Notes under the pieces: generated by a model
Database searches by the model: none
Seen by the model: the letters and a program-made list of their open reading frames with translations, nothing else
What the model was told of the DNA's origin: nothing
Origin: Acidobacteria bacterium UBA823
GTDB taxonomy: Bacteria; Acidobacteriota; Vicinamibacteria; Vicinamibacterales; UBA823
Assembly (NCBI GenBank): GCA_002296225.1
Contig: DBHR01000087.1
Span: forward strand, 2,887 to 66,886
DNA length: 64,000 nucleotides
Direction of reading: 5' to 3'
Shown: piece by piece, positions 35,835 to 44,640 of the stretch
How positions within the stretch are numbered: position 1 is the stretch's first letter
How the letters are laid out: each line of letters opens with the position of its first letter
Made by a program: the position numbers and the translations under genes

Positions 35835-37532
35835 CTAGCGCCCCATCTCCCACGAATCCCACCGCATGTAAACCGGAACGGTAACTACTAGGTGGGCGCG
35901 CGCCCTGAGCGGCATGGCAGCACCTTCCGGCGTGAACGTGGCCACGACCCAGACGTCACCGATGTTGTTTCGGTTGCCGACCCGTTCGGGATTCGGCCCA
36001 TCCACGGCCGGTGTAAACAATCCGGTTTGGTCGAGTGATCCGACGAATCTCAGGTCTTCATCGCCGTAGGTGGCAGAGTATTCCTCAAGATTCCAGGTGG
36101 GTTCGACGGCGCCGAGGTTCAAATCATCATCCGTGCGCGGTTTGCCGTCTGGGCCATCGTGCCATGCCACGGCATCAAACTGCTCATACTGCTTTGGCAC
36201 GATGACGCCGCCCACACGCGCCATCCCCCGCAAGGGCTCAACGGCAACCCGGTCCACTTGGTCATACACCACCAATGCCCGCTCGGCTATGGCTCGACCC
36301 ACGAAAACGTCCCTAGCACCGACGCTCGCTCCGTCCGACACAGCGACCCGAACAGTGGCCGCACCAGGCGTGACACTGACGACCTCCAACACCTGGATTC
36401 CGGCGCCAAGATCGACGTCCGCAGGCACCAACTCTGCGGGAAGATTGTCGCCGTAGATGCTCACCACTTGACCGTTGGTCGACGTGCGCACAGCCCGAGG
36501 ATGGACGCCAGAAATCACCGGCGCCTCGTTGACGCGTGTGAGCGTCACGGCGAGGCCGATTTCATCGAACGCACCTCGAAACCACCGCCCAGAAATAGAT
36601 CTCCAATCGCGCTCAACAAACATTACCTGGCGCCACTCGGTGTCACCGCCAACCACTTCAGATGACCCACGCCACTGAAACCCGGTGTAGACGATGGACC
36701 GACCCGTATGAGTCACCGACCGCCCGTCGCGTGCGTACACCAACGTCGCGTCGGTAGTGAACTCCACATCGCTGCCTTGCGCGGCGACGACCGTCATCCG
36801 CCCGAATAAGGGACCGTTGCCAGAATGGTTCCCGGACACCGCCCAAGTCCCTTCGAGCTTCGGCGGACGGAGATTCGCCGACCACGCAGCCCACGCCGAT
36901 GTCTGCAGTGGAAACACCTCGGCCAAATGGTCGATCGCCCGATTCATCGGATGTCGACGCTCTGGCGTCTCATTCGGAGCCGGAGGTTCGCGAACGACCA
37001 TCCCGTCTTCGAGAAATCCTTGTCGATCAGCGAACGGATAATAGCCGCGGTGCATCGCCACCACCAGCGCCCACTCCTCCCTAGTGCGGCGTTGATTGAG
37101 GATCCGCCCCATCGAGTGGCATGCGCTGCACGTCGCCTCGGTGTCCCGGTCGGCCTCGTACTCGTACTCGATAAGCTCACGTTGGACCTCAAACGCGCCG
37201 TCTCGCGCCTCTTCCGGCGCGAGTCCAAGATGGTTCGAAAGATACCGCACGACCTCACGCGCTTCATCTAAATCGAGCACCACGTCATTCAAGCTAACCA
37301 TGCGCTTGATCGTCTGTTGCCATCCTTCCGGCGTCGTCCGACGGTAGGAGATCCGAGATAGGATCTGCGGGTCGTCGGTTACATGACAAACACCGCAAGC
37401 CTCAATGACTGTCGAGTTGTCGATCCGGATACCGGTTGTCTCCGTCCGGTCAACCTGACCGGCCGCGGCATAAACCGGGACCCAAGCCATAAGCAGAAAG
37501 CCCAGCAGGGTGCGCATCGTCACGGCTACCAT
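35835..37532 (-). CDS. qhpA: QHNDH alpha subunit, diheme cytochrome c
   Basis: A 565-residue exported protein (signal peptide about 1-24). Two heme c sites, C46-GVC-H50 and C135-SAC-H139, lie in the N-terminal domain, followed by three beta-rich domains, the domain layout of QHNDH alpha (domain II, then two immunoglobulin-like domains). The two hemes take electrons from CTQ in the gamma subunit and pass them to an external acceptor. The total length is close to the ~500-550 residues of known alpha subunits. ATG 37532 was chosen; ATG 37517, five codons in, is equally possible, as neither has a strong ribosome binding site. qhpG lies upstream, separated by 87 bp. Confidence 0.88.
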   Translation of the reverse strand: MVAVTMRTLLGFLLMAWVPVYAAAGQVDRTETTGIRIDNSTVIEACGVCHVTDDPQILSRISYRRTTPEGWQQTIKRMVSLNDVVLDLDEAREVVRYLSNHLGLAPEEARDGAFEVQRELIEYEYEADRDTEATCSACHSMGRILNQRRTREEWALVVAMHRGYYPFADRQGFLEDGMVVREPPAPNETPERRHPMNRAIDHLAEVFPLQTSAWAAWSANLRPPKLEGTWAVSGNHSGNGPLFGRMTVVAAQGSDVEFTTDATLVYARDGRSVTHTGRSIVYTGFQWRGSSEVVGGDTEWRQVMFVERDWRSISGRWFRGAFDEIGLAVTLTRVNEAPVISGVHPRAVRTSTNGQVVSIYGDNLPAELVPADVDLGAGIQVLEVVSVTPGAATVRVAVSDGASVGARDVFVGRAIAERALVVYDQVDRVAVEPLRGMARVGGVIVPKQYEQFDAVAWHDGPDGKPRTDDDLNLGAVEPTWNLEEYSATYGDEDLRFVGSLDQTGLFTPAVDGPNPERVGNRNNIGDVWVVATFTPEGAAMPLRARAHLVVTVPVYMRWDSWEMGR

Positions 37533-37619
37533 AGTTCGAGAATACCTGAGGTGCCGCTTCTTTGTAACACAAGGGCCTGGCGAGAACAATCGGGGGTTTC
37601 AGACTGCTTGAGAGTCTTC

Positions 37620-39152
37620 TTAGGTATTTCTCAGGGCCCCAGAGGCCAGCAAAAGCGACAGGGCGCCGAGGAAGTCTGGGAGGTTCACCTCGGAATACCG
37701 CTGGTTGTAGGCCTCGAACAGGTCGGGGACTTGGCGATGGTCACCTGCCATCCGAACCAACGCTGGCAGGTCGACGCCTCGGACGAACCTCAGGGCCACA
37801 CGGCCCACGGTCGACATTTCGAGTCCCAAGCGTTCCTCAAGTACCACTTCCCGTCCAGCGATACCAGGCCAGCGTTCGACCTGTAGGCGGTCTCCGGGTG
37901 CCAGCGTGATCTCGGGCCAGACCTTCAGGTCAGCGAATGCCGCCTGCATCGCAGGGTCGAGACGGAGCGCATCTAGGTCGATCGCCGCGGGGGAACCGAA
38001 CCCAAGGTCATCCTCGAGGTCGGATCGCCCCGTCCAAAATGGATGGTCATGTTTAGCGGCCACGTCACGGAAGTATTCCGCGGCCTGCACCGCATAGCTC
38101 GAAAAGACCTCCGACTCGCGTGCGGTGTAAAACTCGCACGCTGCCTCGGCCATCTCGGGTTTCACCAAGCAGGTGTTGGTCACGATGGCCGCCATCCAGG
38201 CTGAAGCGATGGCCTTCTTTACCCCGAATGACGACAGAGGATCGATGAACGAGGCTGCGTCGCCAACTAATAGGAACGCAGGACCGGCGTAACGATCGGC
38301 TGAATACACCGACGCGTCACAGGCCCACGGTTCGGTAGTAAGCCGCGCGTGGTCCGTGAGGCGGGAGATCTGTCGTGTCTTCGCAAGTTCCCGCCGATAA
38401 GTCACTGCAAGCTGGCCACCCCGGTCCAAGTCGGTCTCGCGCGGATCAACCATGACGGTCAGATAGCGCCGCATTGCACTGACAGGAACTGACCAGGCCC
38501 ATCCGTCACGGTAGGCCTCCACAAGCGTGTGAGTCGGCTCGGCTAGGGACCATCCATCGGGCCGCTCCCACACGCCGGCGATCGCCAACGTCGCCGGTGC
38601 CGAACCATAACGCCTGAAGCCCTGCCGAGCGATCACTCCCGCTCGGCCTGAGCAATCAAGCACGGCCCGCGCGCTGACGACAACCGGGTTGGCGTGTTCG
38701 CCACCGGCCATAACATGGACGGTTCCACCACCAAGCGACATTTCACCGGTATCGAACTCCACGCGTTTCACCGTGCCCTGGACGACGGTGACATTCTTGT
38801 TTTCAGCCTGCGTTCGTAATACTCGATCGAATTCTCGTCGGATGACCTGATACCCCAGCTCGCCATCCGTGAAGCGCTCTGACCTCAACTCGTCACTGCC
38901 CCACCAAAACGTATTTCCCGTCGAGCGGAGAAACTTGGCCTTGTCGATGGCTTCTAATACGCCGATGGCGCGGAAAAGCTTCCGGCAGCTAGGTGGCAGT
39001 GATTCAGCCAGCGTCGGCGCCGTGTCCTCGCTCTTCGTCAAGAGCAGGACAGCGTGGCCCCACGCTGACAGCACGTTCGCAGCCGCAGCGCCAGCCGGCC
39101 CGCCGCCGACAATGACAACGTCCGAGGTGGAAGGTACGCGTAAGCGTGTCAT
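37620..39152 (-). CDS. qhpG: QhpG: FAD-dependent monooxygenase for CTQ biogenesis
   Basis: A 510-residue flavoprotein of the tryptophan halogenase/geranylgeranyl reductase-like class. The FAD-binding GxGxxG is in VVIVGGGPAGAAAA near the N-terminus and the second FAD motif is GDAASFIDPLSSFGV. In the QHNDH pathway QhpG dihydroxylates the tryptophan of the crosslinked gamma subunit, the step that precedes quinone formation. Here it is the first gene of the operon rather than a late one. ATG 39152 was preferred over TTG 39176; neither has a strong ribosome binding site. Confidence 0.87.
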   Translation of the reverse strand: MTRLRVPSTSDVVIVGGGPAGAAAANVLSAWGHAVLLLTKSEDTAPTLAESLPPSCRKLFRAIGVLEAIDKAKFLRSTGNTFWWGSDELRSERFTDGELGYQVIRREFDRVLRTQAENKNVTVVQGTVKRVEFDTGEMSLGGGTVHVMAGGEHANPVVVSARAVLDCSGRAGVIARQGFRRYGSAPATLAIAGVWERPDGWSLAEPTHTLVEAYRDGWAWSVPVSAMRRYLTVMVDPRETDLDRGGQLAVTYRRELAKTRQISRLTDHARLTTEPWACDASVYSADRYAGPAFLLVGDAASFIDPLSSFGVKKAIASAWMAAIVTNTCLVKPEMAEAACEFYTARESEVFSSYAVQAAEYFRDVAAKHDHPFWTGRSDLEDDLGFGSPAAIDLDALRLDPAMQAAFADLKVWPEITLAPGDRLQVERWPGIAGREVVLEERLGLEMSTVGRVALRFVRGVDLPALVRMAGDHRQVPDLFEAYNQRYSEVNLPDFLGALSLLLASGALRNT

Positions 39153-39205
39153 CTTTGTGCCGGAACATCCCAGCAAGCGGCATTGGGGAAACGACTAGAG
39201 AAAAG

Positions 39206-39238
39206 ATTATACGTTGGAGTGCCGAGAAGACGGTCTCG
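39206..39238 (-). promoter_or_regulatory. Predicted promoter and operator of the qhp operon
   Basis: On the minus strand a perfect TATAAT (39211-39206) lies about 50 bp before the qhpG start. No good TTGACA-like -35 element is found at 16-18 bp, but an inverted repeat CGAGA-N6-TCTCG (39223-39238) sits exactly where the -35 would be. This suggests control by a regulator bound at that site. No regulator gene (such as the AraC-type QhpR known elsewhere) is adjacent. Confidence 0.5.
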
Positions 39239-39293
39239 ACCAAGTGACAGACACTGGCAGATCGGTGACAATTGCAGACTCTGAGCGCACGGC

Positions 39294-39785
39294 ATGCAGA
39301 TCGTTATCATTTCGGATATTCACGATAGCCGCGATCATCTCGGCGTGATTCTCGACCAGGCTTCAGCCGCCGACGTGCTCATCTGCTGCGGTGATCTGTG
39401 CTCACCGTTCATCGTCGTGCAGCTCGGCGAAGGATTCGCCAAGCCAATTCACGTCGTCTTCGGTAATAACGACGGTGACCTTTTCAGGATCACGCAGCAA
39501 GCAAGTCGCTTTTCGCACATGACGCTTCACGGCGAGTTCGCGGAGTTGACCTGCGGTGGCAAACGGATCGCCGTTAGTCACTTTCCGGAGATTGCCAGGG
39601 CGCTGGCCGCGTCCGATCGATATGACCTTGTCTGCTACGGCCACGATCACCAGCACGTGATCGACACGGACGGTGGCACCGTGATCGTCAATCCTGGAGA
39701 GGTCTATGGCGGTCTGACTGGAATAACAAGTTATGCGGTGTACGACACGGTCACTGGTGTAGCTAAGCGGCGAGACGTCGATTAA
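39294..39785 (+). CDS. Metallophosphoesterase, YfcE/MJ0936 type
   Basis: A 163-residue calcineurin-like phosphoesterase with all five metal motifs: SDIHDS, CGDLC, FGNNDGD, SHFPE and YGHDHQH. Family members are Ni/Mn-dependent phosphodiesterases of uncertain physiological substrate. It begins at ATG 39294, divergent from the qhp operon, and shares that ~140 bp intergenic region. Cytoplasmic. Confidence 0.93.
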   Translation: MQIVIISDIHDSRDHLGVILDQASAADVLICCGDLCSPFIVVQLGEGFAKPIHVVFGNNDGDLFRITQQASRFSHMTLHGEFAELTCGGKRIAVSHFPEIARALAASDRYDLVCYGHDHQHVIDTDGGTVIVNPGEVYGGLTGITSYAVYDTVTGVAKRRDVD

Positions 39786-39868
39786 CTGTCGGGTGACTCG
39801 TTCGGGCAGTATTCTGTGAAGAACGTTTTTTTAGGAGAGAACGCAACTAACAACAGAGAGTGAAGACC

Positions 39869-40702
39869 ATGAAAGGATTCATCGCATCGGCTGTCATTAG
39901 TGTCGTTTTCTGCGCCACGTCCCTCTCGGCACAGGGCGTGACGAAATATGTGCGCTACGCCTATAACGGCACCGATTCGTATGGCGTGCTGAAGGGCAAC
40001 GCGATCCATGAGCTGCGGGGTGACATCTTCGAAACGGTGGAACTTACCGGCCGCACCGTCGCGCTGGCCAACGTGAAGCTGCTCATCCCCGTCCAGCCGT
40101 CCAAGATCATCGCGGTCGGCTTCAACTACAGGAGCCATCTTGGCGACCGCGAACCCGCACTGTATCCGGGACTATTCGCCAAGTATCCAACGTCATTGAT
40201 CGCAACGGGCGAAGAGATTGTCTTTCCTCCCGGAGCCCACAACGTGCACTACGAAGGCGAGATGGTCCTCGTGATCGGCCGGCGCGCCCGGCACGTGTCC
40301 CGCGAGGCGGCTTTGGATTACGTATTCGGTGTGACGGCCGGGAACGACGTCAGCGAACGCGATTGGCAGTCCGGCGATCTCCAGTGGTTCCGAGCGAAGG
40401 CTTCGGACACATTCGGGCCGCTCGGGCCGGCCGTCGTTCGCGGCCTAAACCCTGACGATCTGTTGCTCCAGACCCGTGTGAACGGTGAAGTGCGCCAGTC
40501 GCAGCGGACGAGCGACCTCTTCTTTGACTCGTCGGACATCATCAGCTATGTCACTCAATTCGTGACGCTTGAGCCAGGAGACGTCATCTACACGGGTACA
40601 CCTGGAGCAACCCAGGCCATGCAGCCTGGCGACGTTGTTGAGATCGAACTGGAAGGCGTCGGCATTCTGCGCAACACCATCGCTGACGCCGACACCCCGT
40701 AG
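39869..40702 (+). CDS. Fumarylacetoacetate hydrolase family protein with signal peptide
   Basis: A 277-residue FAH-fold enzyme. The catalytic core is recognisable: GFNYRSHLGD, the metal-binding Glu pair in HYEGEMVLVIG, the DVSERDWQ segment and the closing VIYTGTPG motif. Unusually, the protein begins with a clear Sec signal peptide (about residues 1-21, ending LSAQG), so it is probably periplasmic, whereas nearly all characterised FAH proteins are cytoplasmic. ATG 39869 starts the signal; a GTG three codons earlier is possible. Substrate unknown; family members hydrolyse or decarboxylate acylpyruvates and 2-oxo diacids. Confidence 0.88.
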   Translation: MKGFIASAVISVVFCATSLSAQGVTKYVRYAYNGTDSYGVLKGNAIHELRGDIFETVELTGRTVALANVKLLIPVQPSKIIAVGFNYRSHLGDREPALYPGLFAKYPTSLIATGEEIVFPPGAHNVHYEGEMVLVIGRRARHVSREAALDYVFGVTAGNDVSERDWQSGDLQWFRAKASDTFGPLGPAVVRGLNPDDLLLQTRVNGEVRQSQRTSDLFFDSSDIISYVTQFVTLEPGDVIYTGTPGATQAMQPGDVVEIELEGVGILRNTIADADTP

Positions 40703-40869
40703 CGCGCCAAGAAACAACGGAATCCTAACCTGCGGCCAGACATCCAGTCAGTGGCCGTTGATCGATACCGATACCCCTTACGGTCGGTCGTTGGCCAGCA
40801 GTATCTCAGTCGGCGCAATATTGTTCGCGCGAACGGGTGAATACCTAATCTAGCATCTGGCGCCGCCGG

Positions 40870-41220
40870 CTATTTGCTGTCCAAGTACTGGTTCTTTCCC
40901 TCTTCCCAGTCGTCCCGCCGCTCCGTGAAGAAGTCCCATACGATGCAGTCCTTGATCGCCCAAGCTTCGTGTTCGGCGTTTGATGGAATCACGAGCATCT
41001 CGCCCGGCTGAAGCAACACCTCTTGGCCGTCAATGCTCAGACGAATCGCGCCGGCAATGACGCAGGTGAACTGCTCAGCCGCATGGCGGTGTTTCGCCAC
41101 GTGCGTGCCGTCGGCGAGTGTCAGCTGAGCGAAGGTCCCCTTACTGCCCCACAGAACACGTCGCTCGACGGAATTCGTTATCAGTTCGACCGGAATGTCA
41201 TCCCACGTCACTGCTTTCAT
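40870..41220 (-). CDS. Cupin-domain protein
   Basis: A 116-residue single-domain cupin. Cupin motif 1 is visible around AKHRHAAEQFTCVIAG and motif 2 around PGEMLVIPSNAEHEAW, which supply the expected His/Glu metal ligands. ATG 41220 has a GAGGTG site; a longer open frame upstream overlaps the promoter region of the divergent CapA gene. It could be a small-molecule-binding regulator or dioxygenase-like protein; nothing in the neighbourhood specifies a substrate. Confidence 0.88.
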   Translation of the reverse strand: MKAVTWDDIPVELITNSVERRVLWGSKGTFAQLTLADGTHVAKHRHAAEQFTCVIAGAIRLSIDGQEVLLQPGEMLVIPSNAEHEAWAIKDCIVWDFFTERRDDWEEGKNQYLDSK

Positions 41221-41324
41221 AATCGATTCACCTCTGCTCTGGCTGTGTCCCGTTGCCCCAGACAACTGCGTTACAATCCTGCGTAATCGGCTGGGAATCT
41301 TCTCATTAACCAAGGAGACGCTAA

Positions 41325-42713
41325 GTGCCGCTCCACAGGCTCACGTTCGCCGCGATAGCGCTGGCCATGGCTACGCTGGCCGCCGCGCCAGGATTTGATG
41401 ATTCACGCTGGATTCAGTCTGCTGAGGACAACCGTTTCACCATGGCCCTCACCGGCGACTCCATCATCACCCGACGACTATCGGTCTATCAAGAACCGGA
41501 GTTTCTGGAAATGGTGAATCTTCTGCGCGGGGCCGATGTCGCCTTCACAAATCTCGAGATGCTGTTCCACGATTACGAGCCGTACCCGATGCACCAAAGC
41601 GGCGGCACCTACATGCGAGCGGCTCCGGCCTTGGTCAATGAACTAGTCTGGGCAGGGTTCGACATGGTCTCCCGCGCGAATAACCATACGGGGGACTATG
41701 GCACGCTGGGTATGGACCTGACCACGCGCTACGTCGAGGCGGCCGGACTCACGCAGGCCGGCATCGGACACAGTCTGGCCGAGGCGCGTGAGGCCAAATT
41801 CCTTGAAACGGCCGAGGCCCGCGTGGCGCTCATCTCGGTCGCGTCCACGTTCCCTGATCATTCGAGAGCTGGCCGGACTCGTGGTGACGTGCCGGCCAGA
41901 CCTGGCCTCAACCCCCTACGATTCTCGACGACATACATCGTGACGCGCGATCGCCTCGAATCGCTCCGGGACACAATGCAGGAGTTGGGGTTTGCCGTGC
42001 CGAATGCAGGCGACCGGCTCACCTTCCGCGGCAACCGCTTTATTGTCGGCGACGACCCAGCCGTGCTGACCGAGCCTAATCCAGAAGACGTAAAGGAAAT
42101 CTCTGCTGTCGTCGCCAACGCCAGCCGACTAGCCGACTACACGATCGTCACCATTCATGCCCACGAGGGTGATGGTGACCGCTCTGTGCCGGCACAGTTC
42201 TTGATCGCCTTCGCGCATGACATGATCGATGCGGGCGCGGATCTTTTCGTCGGGCACGGCCCGCACGTTGTGCGCGGCATCGAAATCAGGAACGGCAAGC
42301 CGATCCTCTACAGCCTTGCGAATTTCCTCTTCCAGAACGAAACACTGCAGCGCCTACCAAGCGAGAACTACGAGCCCTACGACCTAGATGGTAACGCGCA
42401 CGTTGCTGATTTCAACGACTGGCGGTACGACAACGACACGCGCGGATTTCCTTCGCAACAGGAAATCTGGGAATCAGTAGTTGCCGTAGCCGAGTGGGAC
42501 GGCAAGCGCTTGGCCGAGCTGCGCCTGCATCCGATCACACTAGGTTTCGGCGAGTCGCGTATGGTACGAGGCCGCCCAATGTTCGCCGACGCCGAACTCG
42601 GGAAGAAAATTATCGGCGATCTAGAAAGACTATCGAAACCATTCGGGACTAGGGTCGTTTTTAAGAACGGCGTCGGCCGGCTGGTCTTACCTCCTGCTAG
42701 CAGTGAACCCTAG
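41325..42713 (+). CDS. Exported CapA-family (poly-gamma-glutamate biosynthesis-like) protein
   Basis: A 462-residue CapA-fold metallophosphoesterase-like protein with a signal peptide (about 1-21). The motifs are GDSIITRR, FTNLEMLF, RANNHTGDYG, IVTIHAHEGD and GHGPHVVRGIEI, which form the family's metal site. The GTG start at 41325 is set by an AAGGAGA site. CapA proteins serve in release or anchoring of polyglutamate capsules in Bacillus, but no capsule synthesis genes are nearby, so the function here is open. It is divergent from the cupin gene. Confidence 0.87.
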   Translation: MPLHRLTFAAIALAMATLAAAPGFDDSRWIQSAEDNRFTMALTGDSIITRRLSVYQEPEFLEMVNLLRGADVAFTNLEMLFHDYEPYPMHQSGGTYMRAAPALVNELVWAGFDMVSRANNHTGDYGTLGMDLTTRYVEAAGLTQAGIGHSLAEAREAKFLETAEARVALISVASTFPDHSRAGRTRGDVPARPGLNPLRFSTTYIVTRDRLESLRDTMQELGFAVPNAGDRLTFRGNRFIVGDDPAVLTEPNPEDVKEISAVVANASRLADYTIVTIHAHEGDGDRSVPAQFLIAFAHDMIDAGADLFVGHGPHVVRGIEIRNGKPILYSLANFLFQNETLQRLPSENYEPYDLDGNAHVADFNDWRYDNDTRGFPSQQEIWESVVAVAEWDGKRLAELRLHPITLGFGESRMVRGRPMFADAELGKKIIGDLERLSKPFGTRVVFKNGVGRLVLPPASSEP

Positions 42714-42729
42714 ACATAGATAGCAGCAA

Positions 42730-43386
42730 ATGCCTGGCAGCAAGAGCTTTGCCTTTCACACCGAACTCCACCTCGTGGCGCTCACCGGCGTCAGAGCTCT
42801 TGGTGTCTCGGGTCTTCGCGCGGCTCTGCAAACACTTCCCGGTTCCTCGATCTTTTACCACACGCATCAGCAGTACCTAACCCACAACTTCGAGCAACCG
42901 ATTTACTACAATGAGTTCGCGTTGTGGGCACACGAAACACTTCGAGAAGAGGCGCTTGCCGAGAAACTCGCCGCTATCGATCTACTGGCGTTCACCAGTA
43001 TCCGTGAGCTGCGAGCGGCGCTGATAGCGACGATCGACGACCACATACCGAACATTTGGCGTCCAGGGTTCGAGTGTCGTCCGGACGATGCGTTCCACTT
43101 CTGCAAGTCAAAGAGTTTCATACTGCCGACCGGCATTATGGCGCGGGATTTGCCAGACTTTTTCGCCACGCTACCCCAGGTCAGCAACGCTTCGCTCTAC
43201 TTCCATTTCTTCGAAGCTCGGCTGCGTTTACGGCGGCGGACGAACGACTTTTCGCGCTGGATCAAGGACTGCGGCCGCCCCGATCTCGCCGAGGCCGTCG
43301 AAAAGCTCGACCCCTACATCCGCACGCTAGACGAGCTCCGTGAGGCCATCATCGCAGTCGGCGACGAGATGCGGAAGCCCACATGA
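42730..43386 (+). CDS. DUF5752 family protein
   Basis: A 218-residue soluble protein with the hallmarks of DUF5752: SIFYHTHQQYL near residue 40, KSKSFILPTGIMARDL in the middle and SLYFHFFEARLRLRR plus TNDFSRWI towards the end. It overlaps treT by 4 bp (ATGA, 43383-43386), so the two are translated together; in other genomes the family also sits beside trehalose synthases or glycogen enzymes. Biochemical role is not known. Confidence 0.85.
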   Translation: MPGSKSFAFHTELHLVALTGVRALGVSGLRAALQTLPGSSIFYHTHQQYLTHNFEQPIYYNEFALWAHETLREEALAEKLAAIDLLAFTSIRELRAALIATIDDHIPNIWRPGFECRPDDAFHFCKSKSFILPTGIMARDLPDFFATLPQVSNASLYFHFFEARLRLRRRTNDFSRWIKDCGRPDLAEAVEKLDPYIRTLDELREAIIAVGDEMRKPT

Positions 43387-44618
43387 GTACCAGCCTCCAA
43401 GATTACCGTGCGGTCGTCGGCTCAGAAGTCATTGATGAATTGAAGATAGCCGCCGATCAGGTTAAGGACCGGAAGATCCAGCATATTAACTCGACGTTTG
43501 TCGGCGGCGGTGTAGCTGAGTTGCTAGCCCGGATGGTGCTGCTCTTCCGCGAGTTGGGCATCGAGACGACCTGGGATGTCATTAAGGGTGAAAAGCCGTT
43601 CTTTGAAGTCACCAAGGCGTTTCACAACGCGCTGCACGGCGGGCAGGAAACGATTACGGGGGCGATGTTCGACACGTATCGCGAGACGACCGCCCGAAAC
43701 CTCGAAGAGATGGAAATTGTCGGGGACGTCGTCGTGGTTCACGACCCGCAACCCGCCGGCCTCATTGAGCGGCGCAGTAGTGACTGCCGCTGGATCTGGC
43801 GGTGTCACATCGACGTTTCGACACCCGACACGAAGGTGTGGAATTTCCTCAAACCCTACGTAGACCGCTACGACAGCTCGGTGTTCTCGATACCTGAGTT
43901 TTCACAGCAGCTAAAGATTCCACAGTTCATGATCGCCCCATCGATCGATCCGCTGAGCGACAAGAATAAGGAACTCCCCCAAGAAACGATCGACCGGGCC
44001 CTGGAAGGCTTCGGCTTGGACTCGGATCGCCCGATCCTGACACAGATCTCACGGTTCGACCGATTCAAGGACCCAATCGGAGTGATCCGGGCCTACCAGC
44101 TGGTTAAGCGACGCCGCGATTGCCAGCTCGTCCTAGCAGGTGGTGCAGCCGATGACGATCCTGAGGGCACCGAGGTGCTCCAGGAGGTGCAGAAGGCCGC
44201 CGACGGTGATAACGACATCCACATCCTGGCGTTGCCTCCGCACAGCGACATAGAGATCAACGCACTCGTTCGGGGCTCGACGATCGTGCTACAGAAATCA
44301 GTCAAGGAAGGCTTTGGTTTGACCGTGACCGAGGCACTCTGGAAGAAAAAGCCGGTGATCGCCGGTGCCGTCGGTGGGATCAAACTGCAGATCCTCAACG
44401 GCATCACGGGGTTCCTCGTCCACTCACCGGAGGGCGCCGCGAACCGGGTGATTGAGCTGCTGGGCAACCCCGAGCTAGGTCAGACGCTTGGCATGAACGG
44501 CTACCTGCACGTAAAGGAAAACTTCCTCACGACACGCCATATCCGAGACTATCTGCTGATGATCCTGGCGTTGGAAGAACCGGGTAAAGACCTGAGATAC
44601 CTCACACCAGACTTCTGA
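43383..44618 (+). CDS. treT: Trehalose glycosyltransferring synthase (TreT), GT4
   Basis: A 411-residue GT-B enzyme that joins NDP-glucose and glucose to form trehalose. Family features are the N-terminal INSTFVGGGVAELL, the CHIDVS motif, SRFDRFKDP in the donor site and the E-x7-E region KEGFGLTVTEALWKKKPVI. It is translationally coupled to the DUF5752 gene upstream. Trehalose would protect against osmotic or desiccation stress. Cytoplasmic. Confidence 0.9.
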   Translation: MSTSLQDYRAVVGSEVIDELKIAADQVKDRKIQHINSTFVGGGVAELLARMVLLFRELGIETTWDVIKGEKPFFEVTKAFHNALHGGQETITGAMFDTYRETTARNLEEMEIVGDVVVVHDPQPAGLIERRSSDCRWIWRCHIDVSTPDTKVWNFLKPYVDRYDSSVFSIPEFSQQLKIPQFMIAPSIDPLSDKNKELPQETIDRALEGFGLDSDRPILTQISRFDRFKDPIGVIRAYQLVKRRRDCQLVLAGGAADDDPEGTEVLQEVQKAADGDNDIHILALPPHSDIEINALVRGSTIVLQKSVKEGFGLTVTEALWKKKPVIAGAVGGIKLQILNGITGFLVHSPEGAANRVIELLGNPELGQTLGMNGYLHVKENFLTTRHIRDYLLMILALEEPGKDLRYLTPDF

Positions 44619-44640
44619 CCCCTTGTTCCAGGCGCCCACG

